64,000 bases of DNA from an uncultured Rubritalea sp. (GCA_937132085.1 CAKZNV010000183.1:1-64000), one strand, 5' to 3'. Shown: positions 25,828-34,822, counted from the first letter of the stretch. Notes: generated by a model from the sequence alone, not told the origin. A program made the numbers and translations.

Positions 25828-26778
25828 TTATCTCCTGATAGGATTACGATTGTGAACAGTAGCCGTGACATTACGCCAGATTGCTCGACCACCTGCTGAG
25901 CCAGTAGTGTCACCAAACAGCATAAGATTAGCAAACGGATCATTCCCCACTCGCCCCCAAGGCACGGTAAGGACAGGTTTTTCATTTCCATCGATATACA
26001 CCTTCATCCAGTTACCTTCTCCTACCACACGGTAGTGATGCCAATCGTCCGTTGTATCTAACTTATGAGTTTTGTAGGAAGGAAAAGTCATGATCTTATC
26101 TTCATGGAAAAACAGCCCCCCTTTCATCTTGTCATCAGTCAACAGCATCCCAACACCACTAATATTTGAAGGCTTACCCGAACGCTTCAATACTTTAAGA
26201 TCAAAGCTCAATGTAAGTCTGTGTGTAGCATTCTTAGATTGATGAGCACGACAAAATATAACTGACTCCTGCGCCTTCTTAGTGGAATCGATTTCGACCT
26301 GCTTACCTTTGACTTGCCGCTGCGCCCAGTCCTTTCCTTTCCCTGTGTAACCGAGCTGCGCAATCCAGTCTTTGTTCTTCAATCCCGCTTTGCTAAATAC
26401 AGAAACATCTATAGGTAGTAGTGCTTCAGCCTTTTCAGCTAACTTACCGAGCACCCCCAGTCTCGCCAGACTCTCAGGACTAGTTTCCTTCTTAAGATGT
26501 TCCTTTATCAGCTTAGACATTTTACGAGGCTCAGTTTTCACCATCTCTTCAAGTCTAGCATGAGCAGCAACTCGTTCTGGAAAGGACTCAGCAGATAGCT
26601 GGGAAACCAACGGAGCTATCCCTGCGTCCTTAACTACCTTAGGACAAGGAATCAGGATAAGAGCCGACAGAATAAAAAGCATCCCACAACTAACTCTCAA
26701 TCTATAGTTATTAAAAATAATCACAACTAACACTGTATCAAACCGCAACCATGACACAAGATGTTTATACTGAGTCAC
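25828..26778 (-). CDS. Exported HEAT-like / laminin-G-fold protein
   Basis: A protein of up to 316 residues. A hydrophobic leader (MLFILSALILIPC) begins at an internal ATG at 26682, which may be the true start. A helical HEAT-like section of about 80 residues follows (LSAESFPERVAAHARLEEMV). The C-terminal half is a concanavalin/laminin-G sandwich with DDWHHYRVVGEGNWMKVYIDG, as in DUF1080 relatives. No catalytic residues can be assigned. Probably a secreted carbohydrate-binding protein. It stands alone, between the GH109-type gene and the selenoprotein candidate. Confidence 0.65.
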   Translation of the reverse strand: MTQYKHLVSWLRFDTVLVVIIFNNYRLRVSCGMLFILSALILIPCPKVVKDAGIAPLVSQLSAESFPERVAAHARLEEMVKTEPRKMSKLIKEHLKKETSPESLARLGVLGKLAEKAEALLPIDVSVFSKAGLKNKDWIAQLGYTGKGKDWAQRQVKGKQVEIDSTKKAQESVIFCRAHQSKNATHRLTLSFDLKVLKRSGKPSNISGVGMLLTDDKMKGGLFFHEDKIMTFPSYKTHKLDTTDDWHHYRVVGEGNWMKVYIDGNEKPVLTVPWGRVGNDPFANLMLFGDTTGSAGGRAIWRNVTATVHNRNPIRR

Positions 26779-26907
26779 TTTACATATAAAAACTAAATTC
26801 TAGGTAACCCTCACCATCATGCTGTCAGCTCTGTGTCTCTCGATTTGAATTTCATTATCTGGTTTCGATGCTTTCCATTGCAAAAACGAAGCATATAGTG
26901 CCCCCGA

Positions 26908-27957
26908 ATGAAGACACTATTATCATATGCCCTTTTACTTGGCTTGACCTCGTTTGGCAACGCAGAGCAGGCACAGCCTGAGAAAGCAGAAACACCAACT
27001 AAGCCAATTGAAGTCACCGAACTCACCCAGGTTGAGTTTGAGGTAAAGGTGGCAAACTTACTAAAGACTAATGCTCTAACTAAAGAGAAAGTCCTAGAGC
27101 TATACTCTCTAGCTAAGAAGTATCCTAAGGCTAAAGGAGCCGCGTATGTCAGCTTCCAAAACTATCATTACGAACATAACCCGAAAAAGAAACAAGAGAA
27201 GCTGACCTACTTTATGAGTCAGTATATCGATAGTGACCAGATAAACTATATACTTTATTCTTTGATTCAGAGCTATTCTAATGAAGTGCCAAAGTTGATG
27301 CACTTGGTGATGCTAGGGTCTAACAAAAAGGAAAACCGTCATGCCGCTGCTTTTGCTTTAGCAAGCTGGAAGCATCGTATGATGAGAATGATTGTGACCC
27401 ACCCTAATGTGGTTAAATTTCAAACGGCCGAACTCATTTCAATGTATAATTCAATTATCGACACCCCCGGAATGAACGAACGTATTTTGAAAAAATCAAA
27501 GGCGGCTCTTTATATGCTAGAGACCTTCTCAATTGGCTGTGAAGCTCCTGAAATCATCGGCACAGATCATGAGGACAAAGAATTCAAACTCAGTGACTAC
27601 CGAGGAAAGGTGGTGCTAGTTGATTTTTGGGCTGATTGGTGAGGACCTTGTAAAGCTATGCTTCCTCACGAGCGGTCGCTCGTGAAGGAACTAGGTAATG
27701 ACTTTGCCATCGTAGGAATCAATGACGACTCTAAGGAAAAGTTAGTCGAAATGGTCAATGACGGAACAACTACCTGGAGGAACTTCACCAACAAACAAAA
27801 GAATGGTAAAATTTCTGACCAATGGGGAGTCAGAGGTTGGCCCACTATCTACTTGCTAGATCAGAAAGGAATCATCCGCTATAAAGGAGTCAGAGGAGAA
27901 GAGCTAGAAAATGCAGTTAAGGAACTTATTGCTCAAGGTCAGAACATTGAAAAATAA
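26908..27957 (+). CDS. Probable selenoprotein: TlpA/thioredoxin-like with UGA-encoded Sec
   Basis: An open frame runs from ATG 26908 to TAA 27957, interrupted only by TGA at 27640-27642 (codon 245 of 349 sense positions). The residues around it read VVLVDFWADW-(TGA)-GPCKAMLPHE, so UGA replaces the first Cys of the thioredoxin WCGPC motif. A signal peptide (to about residue 20), a helical domain (about 30-205) and an AhpC/TSA-type thioredoxin fold follow, with GCEAPEI, LSDYRGK, and the cis-proline motif GWPTIYLLD after the UGA. The fold is complete only if UGA is read. A GGTC-loop hairpin lies downstream and selB is in the window. A nonsense mutation is the alternative, but it would be odd for it to hit exactly the Cys position. 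Likely a periplasmic redox protein. Confidence 0.85.
27662..27690 (+). promoter_or_regulatory. Predicted bacterial SECIS element
   Basis: The stem CACGAGC / GCTCGTG (27667-27684) closes a GGTC tetraloop and is extended below by TTCCT / AGGAA with one bulged A. The loop starts 31 bases after the UGA, within the 16-37 base range of bacterial SECIS elements. It has the G in the first loop positions and the GGUC loop used by SelB in E. coli fdhF. It lies inside the coding frame, as bacterial SECIS elements do. Confidence 0.8.
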
Positions 27958-28011
27958 CGAACAACGTCGTCGCAAACGGGCTAATTCACCTGTCTTTTTT
28001 CATCTCAGTTC

Positions 28012-29544
28012 TCACTTCTTTCCAAACCATCTACCAATCAACTTTTTAAAGATACCTTCTTCTTGAGATCTTTTCTGAGGCTGTGGTGTAGTTGAGTTTT
28101 TCTCAAGAACGATGGCAGCTTTCGTCTGGAACCTTATTTCGTGCTGGTATCCATACTGAGTTGCCAGAGATTCCATCTGCTTAAGCATAGGCATAAAGCG
28201 CCCACGGTCGACCATCGATAAAAATCTTCCGTAACCAAGTGCTCTAGCTAATAATCGTTCCGTTTTACCATCCCAGCTAGCGCCCTGTAGCCCTTTCTTA
28301 CTCAAATGATGAAGCAGTGCTCGGTATTTGCGAACTTTCTTGCGGCACACCGAAACCTTATCATTCACCACCACACCAGTCACCTCTTGGTGTTGCCCCT
28401 TGTGCATAATACGGAGCTTATCTGGATGAAGCGTAAATCCCTCTTCAGAAATCACTTTTTTTACCTGCCAGAGTAGTTTTGAGCGATTCTCTTTAGACTC
28501 ACCTTTAGCTGAAAAAGTCATATCGTCAGCATAACGAGTGTAATTAAAACCATGCTTCTTAGCAATTCCTGTCAGTCTTGCATCCAGTCTTCTGCAGATC
28601 AGATTAGTGATCGAGGGACTAGTCGGCGCCCCCTGTGGCAGACAGCGTTCACCATCAGCAATGTGCCAGCTCTCACCATCGATACTAGCCTCAGTTGTTG
28701 GCTGCTCAGTGCAGATGAGAGCCAAGATAGTAGCGATACCATGCGAGTATCCTAGCTCTCGAAATGCTCCTATGACTCGTGGAAAATTCAAGCTAGGGAA
28801 AAAGTCTTTGAGGTCGAGATTCATCACCACATCACACCCCACATGTGGACCAGCATTAGAGACAATAGATTTCTTCATCAAAAACCCATGCGCTGCCGAG
28901 TGTGATTCGACTTGATTTAATAGCTGCAGATAAATCTTCAATTGAGCCTGCTTAAGGCTAGGCATAGGAGCTGAAATCTGACGATACCCTCCAGTCTTTT
29001 TAGGCATCAGGAAGCGCTTATAGTGATTCACTTTAGACACCTTCCTAGCGTAGCTGAGAAATTTCAATCCTCCTAAACTTACACTTAAAAACTCAGCGAG
29101 CTTCAAATGATCTTTGAAATCTGGCAGTCCATACTTCTCTAGCTTCTCTGAATTGCTTTCCAGTTTTGATAAATGATACGACACCTCAGGTCCGAGATAA
29201 AAGATCTCCTCAGCTTTTCGCTTCTCCCACTCCGCAGCACGTTGTTTTCTATCGTTTTCACGCTGGACCTTCAGCTCTGCCTGCCTCTTCCTAGACTCCT
29301 CCATACGGATACGGTGGATCTCTTTGAGAGCTTCTTCCTTAGAACTAAAGATCCGCTGCTGTTTCATCAGCTTAGCTAGTTCCTTACGGATCTCTCCTTT
29401 GCGTTTTATTAAATCCGCAGGAGCGTCATGAGCTGTATCATTCTTCCAGAATCCAAGACGGATCATCTCATCCAGCACCACTTCGTCACGTGATGATTGG
29501 CGGATCTGGTCATAAAGATCTTGGCGGCTGGCTGGTCTAGACAT
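28012..29544 (-). CDS. Retron-type reverse transcriptase (type XIII-like)
   Basis: A 510-residue RT that would copy the ncRNA just upstream into msDNA. It has the retron-specific NAxxH motif (SNAGPHVG, about residue 230), motif A LDLKDFFPSL, motif B QGAPTSPSITN, the catalytic YADD at 338-341, motif D GFTLHPDKL, and the retron VTG motif (EVTGVVVND). It is longer than the usual 300-400 residues. The first 150 residues hold a charged coiled coil (about 50-95) and precede the RT core. A basic tail ends it. It is the last gene of the operon, 38 bases after the ncRNA a2 repeat. Group II intron origin is unlikely because no maturase or endonuclease domain is seen. Confidence 0.92.
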   Translation of the reverse strand: MSRPASRQDLYDQIRQSSRDEVVLDEMIRLGFWKNDTAHDAPADLIKRKGEIRKELAKLMKQQRIFSSKEEALKEIHRIRMEESRKRQAELKVQRENDRKQRAAEWEKRKAEEIFYLGPEVSYHLSKLESNSEKLEKYGLPDFKDHLKLAEFLSVSLGGLKFLSYARKVSKVNHYKRFLMPKKTGGYRQISAPMPSLKQAQLKIYLQLLNQVESHSAAHGFLMKKSIVSNAGPHVGCDVVMNLDLKDFFPSLNFPRVIGAFRELGYSHGIATILALICTEQPTTEASIDGESWHIADGERCLPQGAPTSPSITNLICRRLDARLTGIAKKHGFNYTRYADDMTFSAKGESKENRSKLLWQVKKVISEEGFTLHPDKLRIMHKGQHQEVTGVVVNDKVSVCRKKVRKYRALLHHLSKKGLQGASWDGKTERLLARALGYGRFLSMVDRGRFMPMLKQMESLATQYGYQHEIRFQTKAAIVLEKNSTTPQPQKRSQEEGIFKKLIGRWFGKK

Positions 29545-29581
29545 CGGTTAGATATGAGAACTACACAAATGGTATAAGAAA

Positions 29582-29804
29582 ATCAGTGGCAGAGGAGGCG
29601 TCTTCGTGCAGAACCTAAGACTAGAAGGCTCAACTCCAGCGCAGACGTGCTATATGCGCTAGTTTGCTTCAGAGAAGCCACCCAGAAACTAGCGCATATA
29701 GCATGTCTGCGCACAGTTAAGAGTCGGCTAGTGAAGCATTGCAAGGCTGTATGCATGAACGGCGAAACGCCGTTCGGTTGGCAAGTGCAGCCTCTGCCAC
29801 TGAT
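29582..29804 (-). ncRNA. Retron msr-msd ncRNA
   Basis: About 223 bases between the SWIM gene and the RT. Terminal repeats a1 (ATCAGTGGCAGAGG, 29791-29804) and a2 (29582-29595) are a perfect 14-base inverted pair, as in retrons. The msr part has a tight hairpin GAACGGCG-TTT-CGCCGTTC (29757-29775). The msd part is a 27-bp stem with one mismatch (29639-29665 with 29686-29712) and a 20-base tip. The tip itself contains GCTTC-TCT-GAAGC, and further AACT/AGTT pairs lie below. The branch guanosine and exact msDNA ends cannot be fixed by eye. Confidence 0.9.
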
Positions 29805-29844
29805 GTAAATTAGAGATTAGTGTATTTTCGTTAGTTGAGAAGTG

Positions 29845-31503
29845 TTAAAATAAAAATTTAAGTGATTTCAGTTTAGTCTGAGCGTCCGCCATCCGTGCTG
29901 CTAAGATATGTGCACAGGGGCCCTTCATGAGTTTGTTTTGAGTGTAGAAATTACAGTTACAGATTGCTTCGACCATCCTCTCGTCAGTATCGATCTTTAA
30001 TCTAACAGCATGCACTCGCTTGCCTTCTTTGACAGTAGAGGTGAGGACTTTCATCTCTCCTTCTAGCTTGGATGCTACATCCACATTTCCTTGATCCACG
30101 AGTCGCTGAGCGTCTTGCTCGCGATCATTGGTATAGCGTAATTTATCCATAGGCAGAGGATCAGCTGCTAGCTCTCTACTACGCCAAAGCTTATTCCCTC
30201 CGTCATAGATCACCCTACCCTCTTGTGTCGCTATCCCTAACGCCCCGAGGACAATGCTTTTTTCCATACCAAGAGACTTCGCAATTGCCTCAGCAGTAGC
30301 TGACCAAGTCCTACGTAATTCTGAAATCACCATGCTTACTTGTTCTGTAGAAACTTCAGCTCGCGGAGCTAATAAATCAAAATTTCCAGCTCTTGACCAA
30401 TCATTCGCTGTCCAGCCGGAGAGGCCTAGCGTGAACTCCATATCACCCATGTCCACTCTCCAGAAACTAGGCATTCCATTTCCTAACAGACTCACATGAA
30501 CCATTCGAGCTACTGGGATCAGCCTCTCTAGGCTAGATAATCTACGCCTACCCCACAGTCTGATAGTCTGCTCAGAGTCCCCTAGATACACAGATCTGGA
30601 GCAGTTGATTTTATGTCCCCAAGGATCGACCTCAATAACTACTGGTTGCCCAGGCTTCAGATGGAAACGCAATGACCGTGGCCCATGCTTCTCTTTTTTC
30701 CTCCGTAAATGGAATAAGATGTTATGCAAATCCACTGGATGCAGTTGGATCTCTGCAGCAGACATCGTCTGAGCAGCGCTGACCTGTAAAAAACCACGCA
30801 CCCAGGTATCAGGTAAATCAATTTTTACCTCTCGGTGGCTTTCATCCTGACCTGTCTCTATAGAAAAACCCTCGGGATCGATCGTTAGAAATGTGTCTTT
30901 GTAAGTGCGTATCTTTTGAAACTCATCATACAGAGCAGCCGAGTAGTCCACATTAGTCGTCCCACAAGAGAAATCCCCCAGCGAATCAAACACATTATGG
31001 CTACAGGCTAATCTCCCATACGATGATTCATCCACGCTGAAGCATTCAAATGCGATCTCATCTGGGTGAATCGTAATCACAGGATCTAACACATACCACC
31101 AGTCACGATTTGCAGTGTAGAGGTATTGATAATACTTGTTTCTAGCTTGGTAAAAGGGCTGAAGATGCTGAAGCTCCGTTTGCTGGATCGATCTCATTTC
31201 AGAGTTGAGCTTTTCGATTTCCTGCTGATTAGCAGATTGCTTGCTCATGAACTCTACCAGCCAGCCCTCTTCTTGTGACTTGAGCCAGTCTTGATATTCT
31301 GTGGAACTCCTCGGTGTGTAGTTCAGATCCGAAATCACAATGTCATGCAGAGCTGAAATCGCCTCACGATACGGAAGCTTCTTGTTCAGCTTGCCATGAA
31401 ACCATGCGGGATCGCGGCGAGCATCTGGCACGAACTTCATCTCAGTCTTACCACCCCCGTTCGAGACCTTAGAATGGCCACGGTATTTGTATTCAAAAAT
31501 CAT
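29845..31503 (-). CDS. Retron-associated winged-helix SWIM zinc-finger protein
   Basis: A 552-residue protein. Residues 1-390 are not recognised. A winged helix follows at about 395-450 (RRTWSATAEAIAKSLGMEK, then VLGALGIATQEGRVIYDGG). Near the C-terminus is a SWIM zinc finger with the CxCxnCxH pattern (CNC...GPCAH), known to bind DNA or protein. It starts four bases inside the stop of the upstream WGR gene (ATGA), so the two are coupled. It ends 41 bases before the retron a1 repeat. It fits the WHSWIM component I recall for type XIII retrons. Activity is unknown, and no nuclease or membrane effector is visible. Confidence 0.8.
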   Translation of the reverse strand: MIFEYKYRGHSKVSNGGGKTEMKFVPDARRDPAWFHGKLNKKLPYREAISALHDIVISDLNYTPRSSTEYQDWLKSQEEGWLVEFMSKQSANQQEIEKLNSEMRSIQQTELQHLQPFYQARNKYYQYLYTANRDWWYVLDPVITIHPDEIAFECFSVDESSYGRLACSHNVFDSLGDFSCGTTNVDYSAALYDEFQKIRTYKDTFLTIDPEGFSIETGQDESHREVKIDLPDTWVRGFLQVSAAQTMSAAEIQLHPVDLHNILFHLRRKKEKHGPRSLRFHLKPGQPVVIEVDPWGHKINCSRSVYLGDSEQTIRLWGRRRLSSLERLIPVARMVHVSLLGNGMPSFWRVDMGDMEFTLGLSGWTANDWSRAGNFDLLAPRAEVSTEQVSMVISELRRTWSATAEAIAKSLGMEKSIVLGALGIATQEGRVIYDGGNKLWRSRELAADPLPMDKLRYTNDREQDAQRLVDQGNVDVASKLEGEMKVLTSTVKEGKRVHAVRLKIDTDERMVEAICNCNFYTQNKLMKGPCAHILAARMADAQTKLKSLKFLF

Positions 31504-34500
31504 ACTCGCACCTCCCTTTTTTCAACAGCTAAAACCTTCAACTTAGCCACTTGATTTGGCCAATCTTTCTGAACCATGAAAATAGCCTCCAAGTAGGCAG
31601 CCTTGTCGCCTATCGCACAAGTCACAACGTAATCATTCCATAAATTTAATGCCAAGGCAGCCACTCGCTCATCTTTTTTAGCCTCGATTTTGAGGAATCC
31701 GAGCACACGATCCTTAGCCACTCTACCCGCACTAACAGCTCCCATCACTGTGCGGAAATAGAACTCTAGATTCAAAATGATTTCTGGTTGATCGCTTGCG
31801 GTCTGCTTTAGGAAATGAGTCGCAAATTGTTGCATCTCACGTGTCGGGTGCTGGCTCAGCTTCATCATGTAGACCTCGCCATCTTCCTCTCTAAACCGCT
31901 TCGTGATCATTTCCCGGCCAAAGTCTTGCACGCTTGGCTTCACACTATCACAGAGATCTACTAATGCTTCAACAGTCCAACGCTCTTCAGGAACACGATT
32001 GCGTAGAAACTCCATGCCGAACTCCCTCACCTCAGTCCACTCCGACTCCACTAGCGGCCGAGTCTCAGATAGCTGTATCAGCAGTCTCTCTGGATTCTCA
32101 TCCAGATGCCCTAGTATCGCCTCTCTTAGTTTAAAGTGAGGATGATTCACCCATTCTACAAGTTGTAGTAGAGCCTCATTCTGAAGCTCTGTCTCTTCTT
32201 CTAGTAAATAGAATCCCAAAACATGAGCTGCCGAGTATTTAGACTTCAGCATTCTTCGGAATGAATCATCTGGAATCACTTTTAGTGAGCTGCCCAATGG
32301 TCCCAAAAGAATAGCCAACACGTCGTCATGAATACCTTCTGAAGTTTCCTTTCGTAGCACTGCAGAGTAAAGAGACATTACCATATCTTGACCGAAGCTC
32401 TGCTGAGCCTTCACTAGTCTCTCCAGAACTACTAGAATCCCCTTGCGGAGTTCTCTTGATTTAGAAGTGCAGCAGCTAGCGATGAGATCCGCCTGATCCA
32501 CTAATTGAGCATCGCTAAACGACTCTAACAACAGCATGCCTTGTTCGCGAATAATTGAAGAATCAGACTCAATAGCCTCGACCACTACTTGCTCAGGAAC
32601 TGGCTTTCCAGCCCTAGCGTATTCACCATAGCAATATAGAGCAAACCACATAGACTGTTCATCTTCAGAAGCTAATAAACGTGTCAACTCAGACTCACAC
32701 ACCACTGTCGCTGAGTTTTCTAGCTTAAGTAATTTCAATGATTCTATCGCCAACTCTGCCGATACTTCTACAGCCTCTTTAGCTGGCAACAACCTCGCCA
32801 ATTCACTAAAGATATTAGGAACTGACTTACCGAGAAATAGTCCGCGTAGCCTTTCGTGGATGTTCTTTTCACCGCTTAAGAAAATAGCAGCCAAAAACGC
32901 AGGATGCATCAGAGATAAATCAATCACCTCAGTAAGTAATTTAAAGCCAAGCTCACTAGCTTCCTCTAAATCACAAAGGATCAGAGCCTCTAGCAGCTCG
33001 AAATCTGGTTTACCTGCGTCCCATATCGCCTCTACTAACTCTAAGCCCAATCGCTTAGTGCCAGAGAATGATGAACGAATAAATGCCACGATATCCTCAG
33101 CATTCGCCTCACTGACAAAACTTGGATTTGCCTGCCACACAGCATTAGCAAAGACATGCACTTCCTCTAATTTAGCATACTTGAGTAGATGAATAATCGC
33201 ATCTGGCGCCTGATCCCAGAACTCTGGAAATGGCTCTTCCCTTAACCCAACTACATCTCCCTCAGAAGACTCTGTTCCCGAGTATTGCCAGTTTAAACTC
33301 TGTGAGACTGTCAACCTCGTCGATTCACCTCTCATCAGCCATGTCAGGCAATAGATATTTCCATAGCGTGGAGCATGTTTAAATACATGGTTATAACTGC
33401 TTCCATCGTATTCATAAGAGCTGTATCGTTGTGCTGGATTGATAGGCGTATTCTCAGTCGCTGAAGCTAACACTCCAGTTGCCATAGTGATGTATCCACC
33501 TATATTCCCATCAGTCCCCAGCGCTGTGAAATTTCTAACAGAGCGAGCTTTAAAGTATTTCTTTGTAGCACGAGAAAACACTCCTTTTTTCAGTTCTTTA
33601 TAGCTACTACCTACTATAGTCCATGTTGTAACGAGCTTACACTTTTCGTATTCTAGTCGACTCACGAGAGCACCATACATCTGCCCATCAAACCTAGCTT
33701 CACTGAGCTTGTAGAGTAGCCGCATCAGACGAAACGAACCTTCTGCTATCTCTACAGATGCAGCAAAATCTACCAAAGCCTCTCGAATCTCGCTATCCTT
33801 CAAGCCCATGAGATAGAGAATCTCAATGTCCACGACAGATTGCTCATTTTTGTAAAATTGTTCAGATTTAAGGTAATCACTAAACTCTTCAGACTCAAGA
33901 CTGTCTCGAGTCTCCTGCGAAAGACTATCTGACTGCTCTGTGATAAACTTCTGCCTATCAGGCTCTTTCATACAGAGCATCCGAGCATCACGGATCATCC
34001 TGCTCACCGCTGGACTCTTTGCTAGAGGCTCTAGTTTGTCTAGAATCGCCGCACTCCTGTCGCTTTCCTCAGCTATATTCGCAATAGCCCAAGCCACTGC
34101 ATATTGTTCTAGTTTGTCTAAATCTGTAGAAATTTGCCTAGCGATCAATGGCAAGGCATCCTTAATTCTCAGCTGTCCAGCCCTCCAGATCACACGTGCT
34201 AGTGGCCACTCCGTTTTAGAAACTATTGGCAGCCATTGAGTCAGTCTATTCAGAATTGCTCGCTGCTGTTCTGGTGACCCTAGTGAGTCAGGATCTTGCG
34301 TATCGTCATCTAGTGTCACAGCTTCTTCAACGCTTGATTCAACCGAAGTAACAATACCCGATTGATTTGCATATCCTTTCTTCGTTTTCTCAGCGACTAG
34401 TTTCTCATATATCAACTCTGCCGCCTTAAGATCGACAGGAAATATCGTTTTTGTCCCCTCTCTCAATCTATTACCAAATCGACCATAACGAAAATTCACC

Positions 34501-34598
34501 ACGTATTCGTCTTCAGCAGATAAAATCAAATCTACTTCATAAACCTTGTCAGATTTGCCCTCCGTAAATCGAAGTTTAGCCTGTTTTAAAATACGCAC
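31500..34598 (-). CDS. Retron-associated WGR / ARM-HEAT repeat protein
   Basis: A 1032-residue protein starting at GTG. Residues about 1-85 are a WGR domain (VNFRYGRFGNRLREGTKT), a nucleic-acid-binding module also found in PARPs and in the E. coli YehI/MolR family. The remainder is almost entirely helical HEAT/ARM-type repeats (AILGHLDENPERLLIQLSET and similar), interrupted at about 330-450 by a Gly/Tyr-rich insert (SYEYDGSSYNHVF). It is first gene of the retron operon. It probably acts as scaffold or sensor with the SWIM protein (inference). WGR and SWIM proteins also pair in MoxR/VWA operons, but no MoxR or VWA gene is present here. Confidence 0.8.
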   Translation of the reverse strand: MRILKQAKLRFTEGKSDKVYEVDLILSAEDEYVVNFRYGRFGNRLREGTKTIFPVDLKAAELIYEKLVAEKTKKGYANQSGIVTSVESSVEEAVTLDDDTQDPDSLGSPEQQRAILNRLTQWLPIVSKTEWPLARVIWRAGQLRIKDALPLIARQISTDLDKLEQYAVAWAIANIAEESDRSAAILDKLEPLAKSPAVSRMIRDARMLCMKEPDRQKFITEQSDSLSQETRDSLESEEFSDYLKSEQFYKNEQSVVDIEILYLMGLKDSEIREALVDFAASVEIAEGSFRLMRLLYKLSEARFDGQMYGALVSRLEYEKCKLVTTWTIVGSSYKELKKGVFSRATKKYFKARSVRNFTALGTDGNIGGYITMATGVLASATENTPINPAQRYSSYEYDGSSYNHVFKHAPRYGNIYCLTWLMRGESTRLTVSQSLNWQYSGTESSEGDVVGLREEPFPEFWDQAPDAIIHLLKYAKLEEVHVFANAVWQANPSFVSEANAEDIVAFIRSSFSGTKRLGLELVEAIWDAGKPDFELLEALILCDLEEASELGFKLLTEVIDLSLMHPAFLAAIFLSGEKNIHERLRGLFLGKSVPNIFSELARLLPAKEAVEVSAELAIESLKLLKLENSATVVCESELTRLLASEDEQSMWFALYCYGEYARAGKPVPEQVVVEAIESDSSIIREQGMLLLESFSDAQLVDQADLIASCCTSKSRELRKGILVVLERLVKAQQSFGQDMVMSLYSAVLRKETSEGIHDDVLAILLGPLGSSLKVIPDDSFRRMLKSKYSAAHVLGFYLLEEETELQNEALLQLVEWVNHPHFKLREAILGHLDENPERLLIQLSETRPLVESEWTEVREFGMEFLRNRVPEERWTVEALVDLCDSVKPSVQDFGREMITKRFREEDGEVYMMKLSQHPTREMQQFATHFLKQTASDQPEIILNLEFYFRTVMGAVSAGRVAKDRVLGFLKIEAKKDERVAALALNLWNDYVVTCAIGDKAAYLEAIFMVQKDWPNQVAKLKVLAVEKREVRV

Positions 34599-34681
34599 AT
34601 CTATTCAATATTGAAAACATCAACACAGCGCAAGATCATTTTGTTAGAATAGAGTTGCAACCCACTATAATAACAGAAAAA

Positions 34682-34822
34682 TTAATCATCCAGATAGGAC
34701 ATCTCGGCTTTCTTTAGATCTTTGGCGCCAGCACTTCTTAACTCTGAATATCTGTTCATCTGCGGACAGTCTGGCCCTTCTACAGCCACTGCAGAACTGA
34801 GCTATCACTGAGCTGATAAAAC
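34682..34822 (-). pseudogene. Remnant of moaA 3' end
   Basis: About 140 bases that match the 3' part of the intact moaA 3 kb to the right, in the same orientation. The match runs from the stop region (34682) through the CNRARLSADGQ region. A 119-base piece is missing, between two copies of GAATATCT in the intact gene (37721 and 37840), so the deletion looks like recombination at that short repeat. Many point changes show it is not recent. The sulfatase gene lies between this fragment and intact moaA. The rest of the 34599-34892 gap holds no gene. Confidence 0.85.

Noticed and set aside
27640-27642. TGA in the thioredoxin gene as a nonsense mutation making a pseudogene
   Set aside because: Exactly one stop, at the redox Cys position, the fold intact on both sides, a SECIS-like hairpin at correct distance, and selB nearby make Sec the better reading.
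28012-29544. RT as a group II intron or DGR enzyme
   Set aside because: Retron motifs NAxxH and VTG are present, an msr-msd-like RNA with a1/a2 repeats lies upstream, and no maturase/endonuclease or variable repeat is seen.
32860-33192. Plus-strand ORF inside the WGR/ARM gene
   Set aside because: Antisense shadow of a long coding frame; no start signal or known domain.
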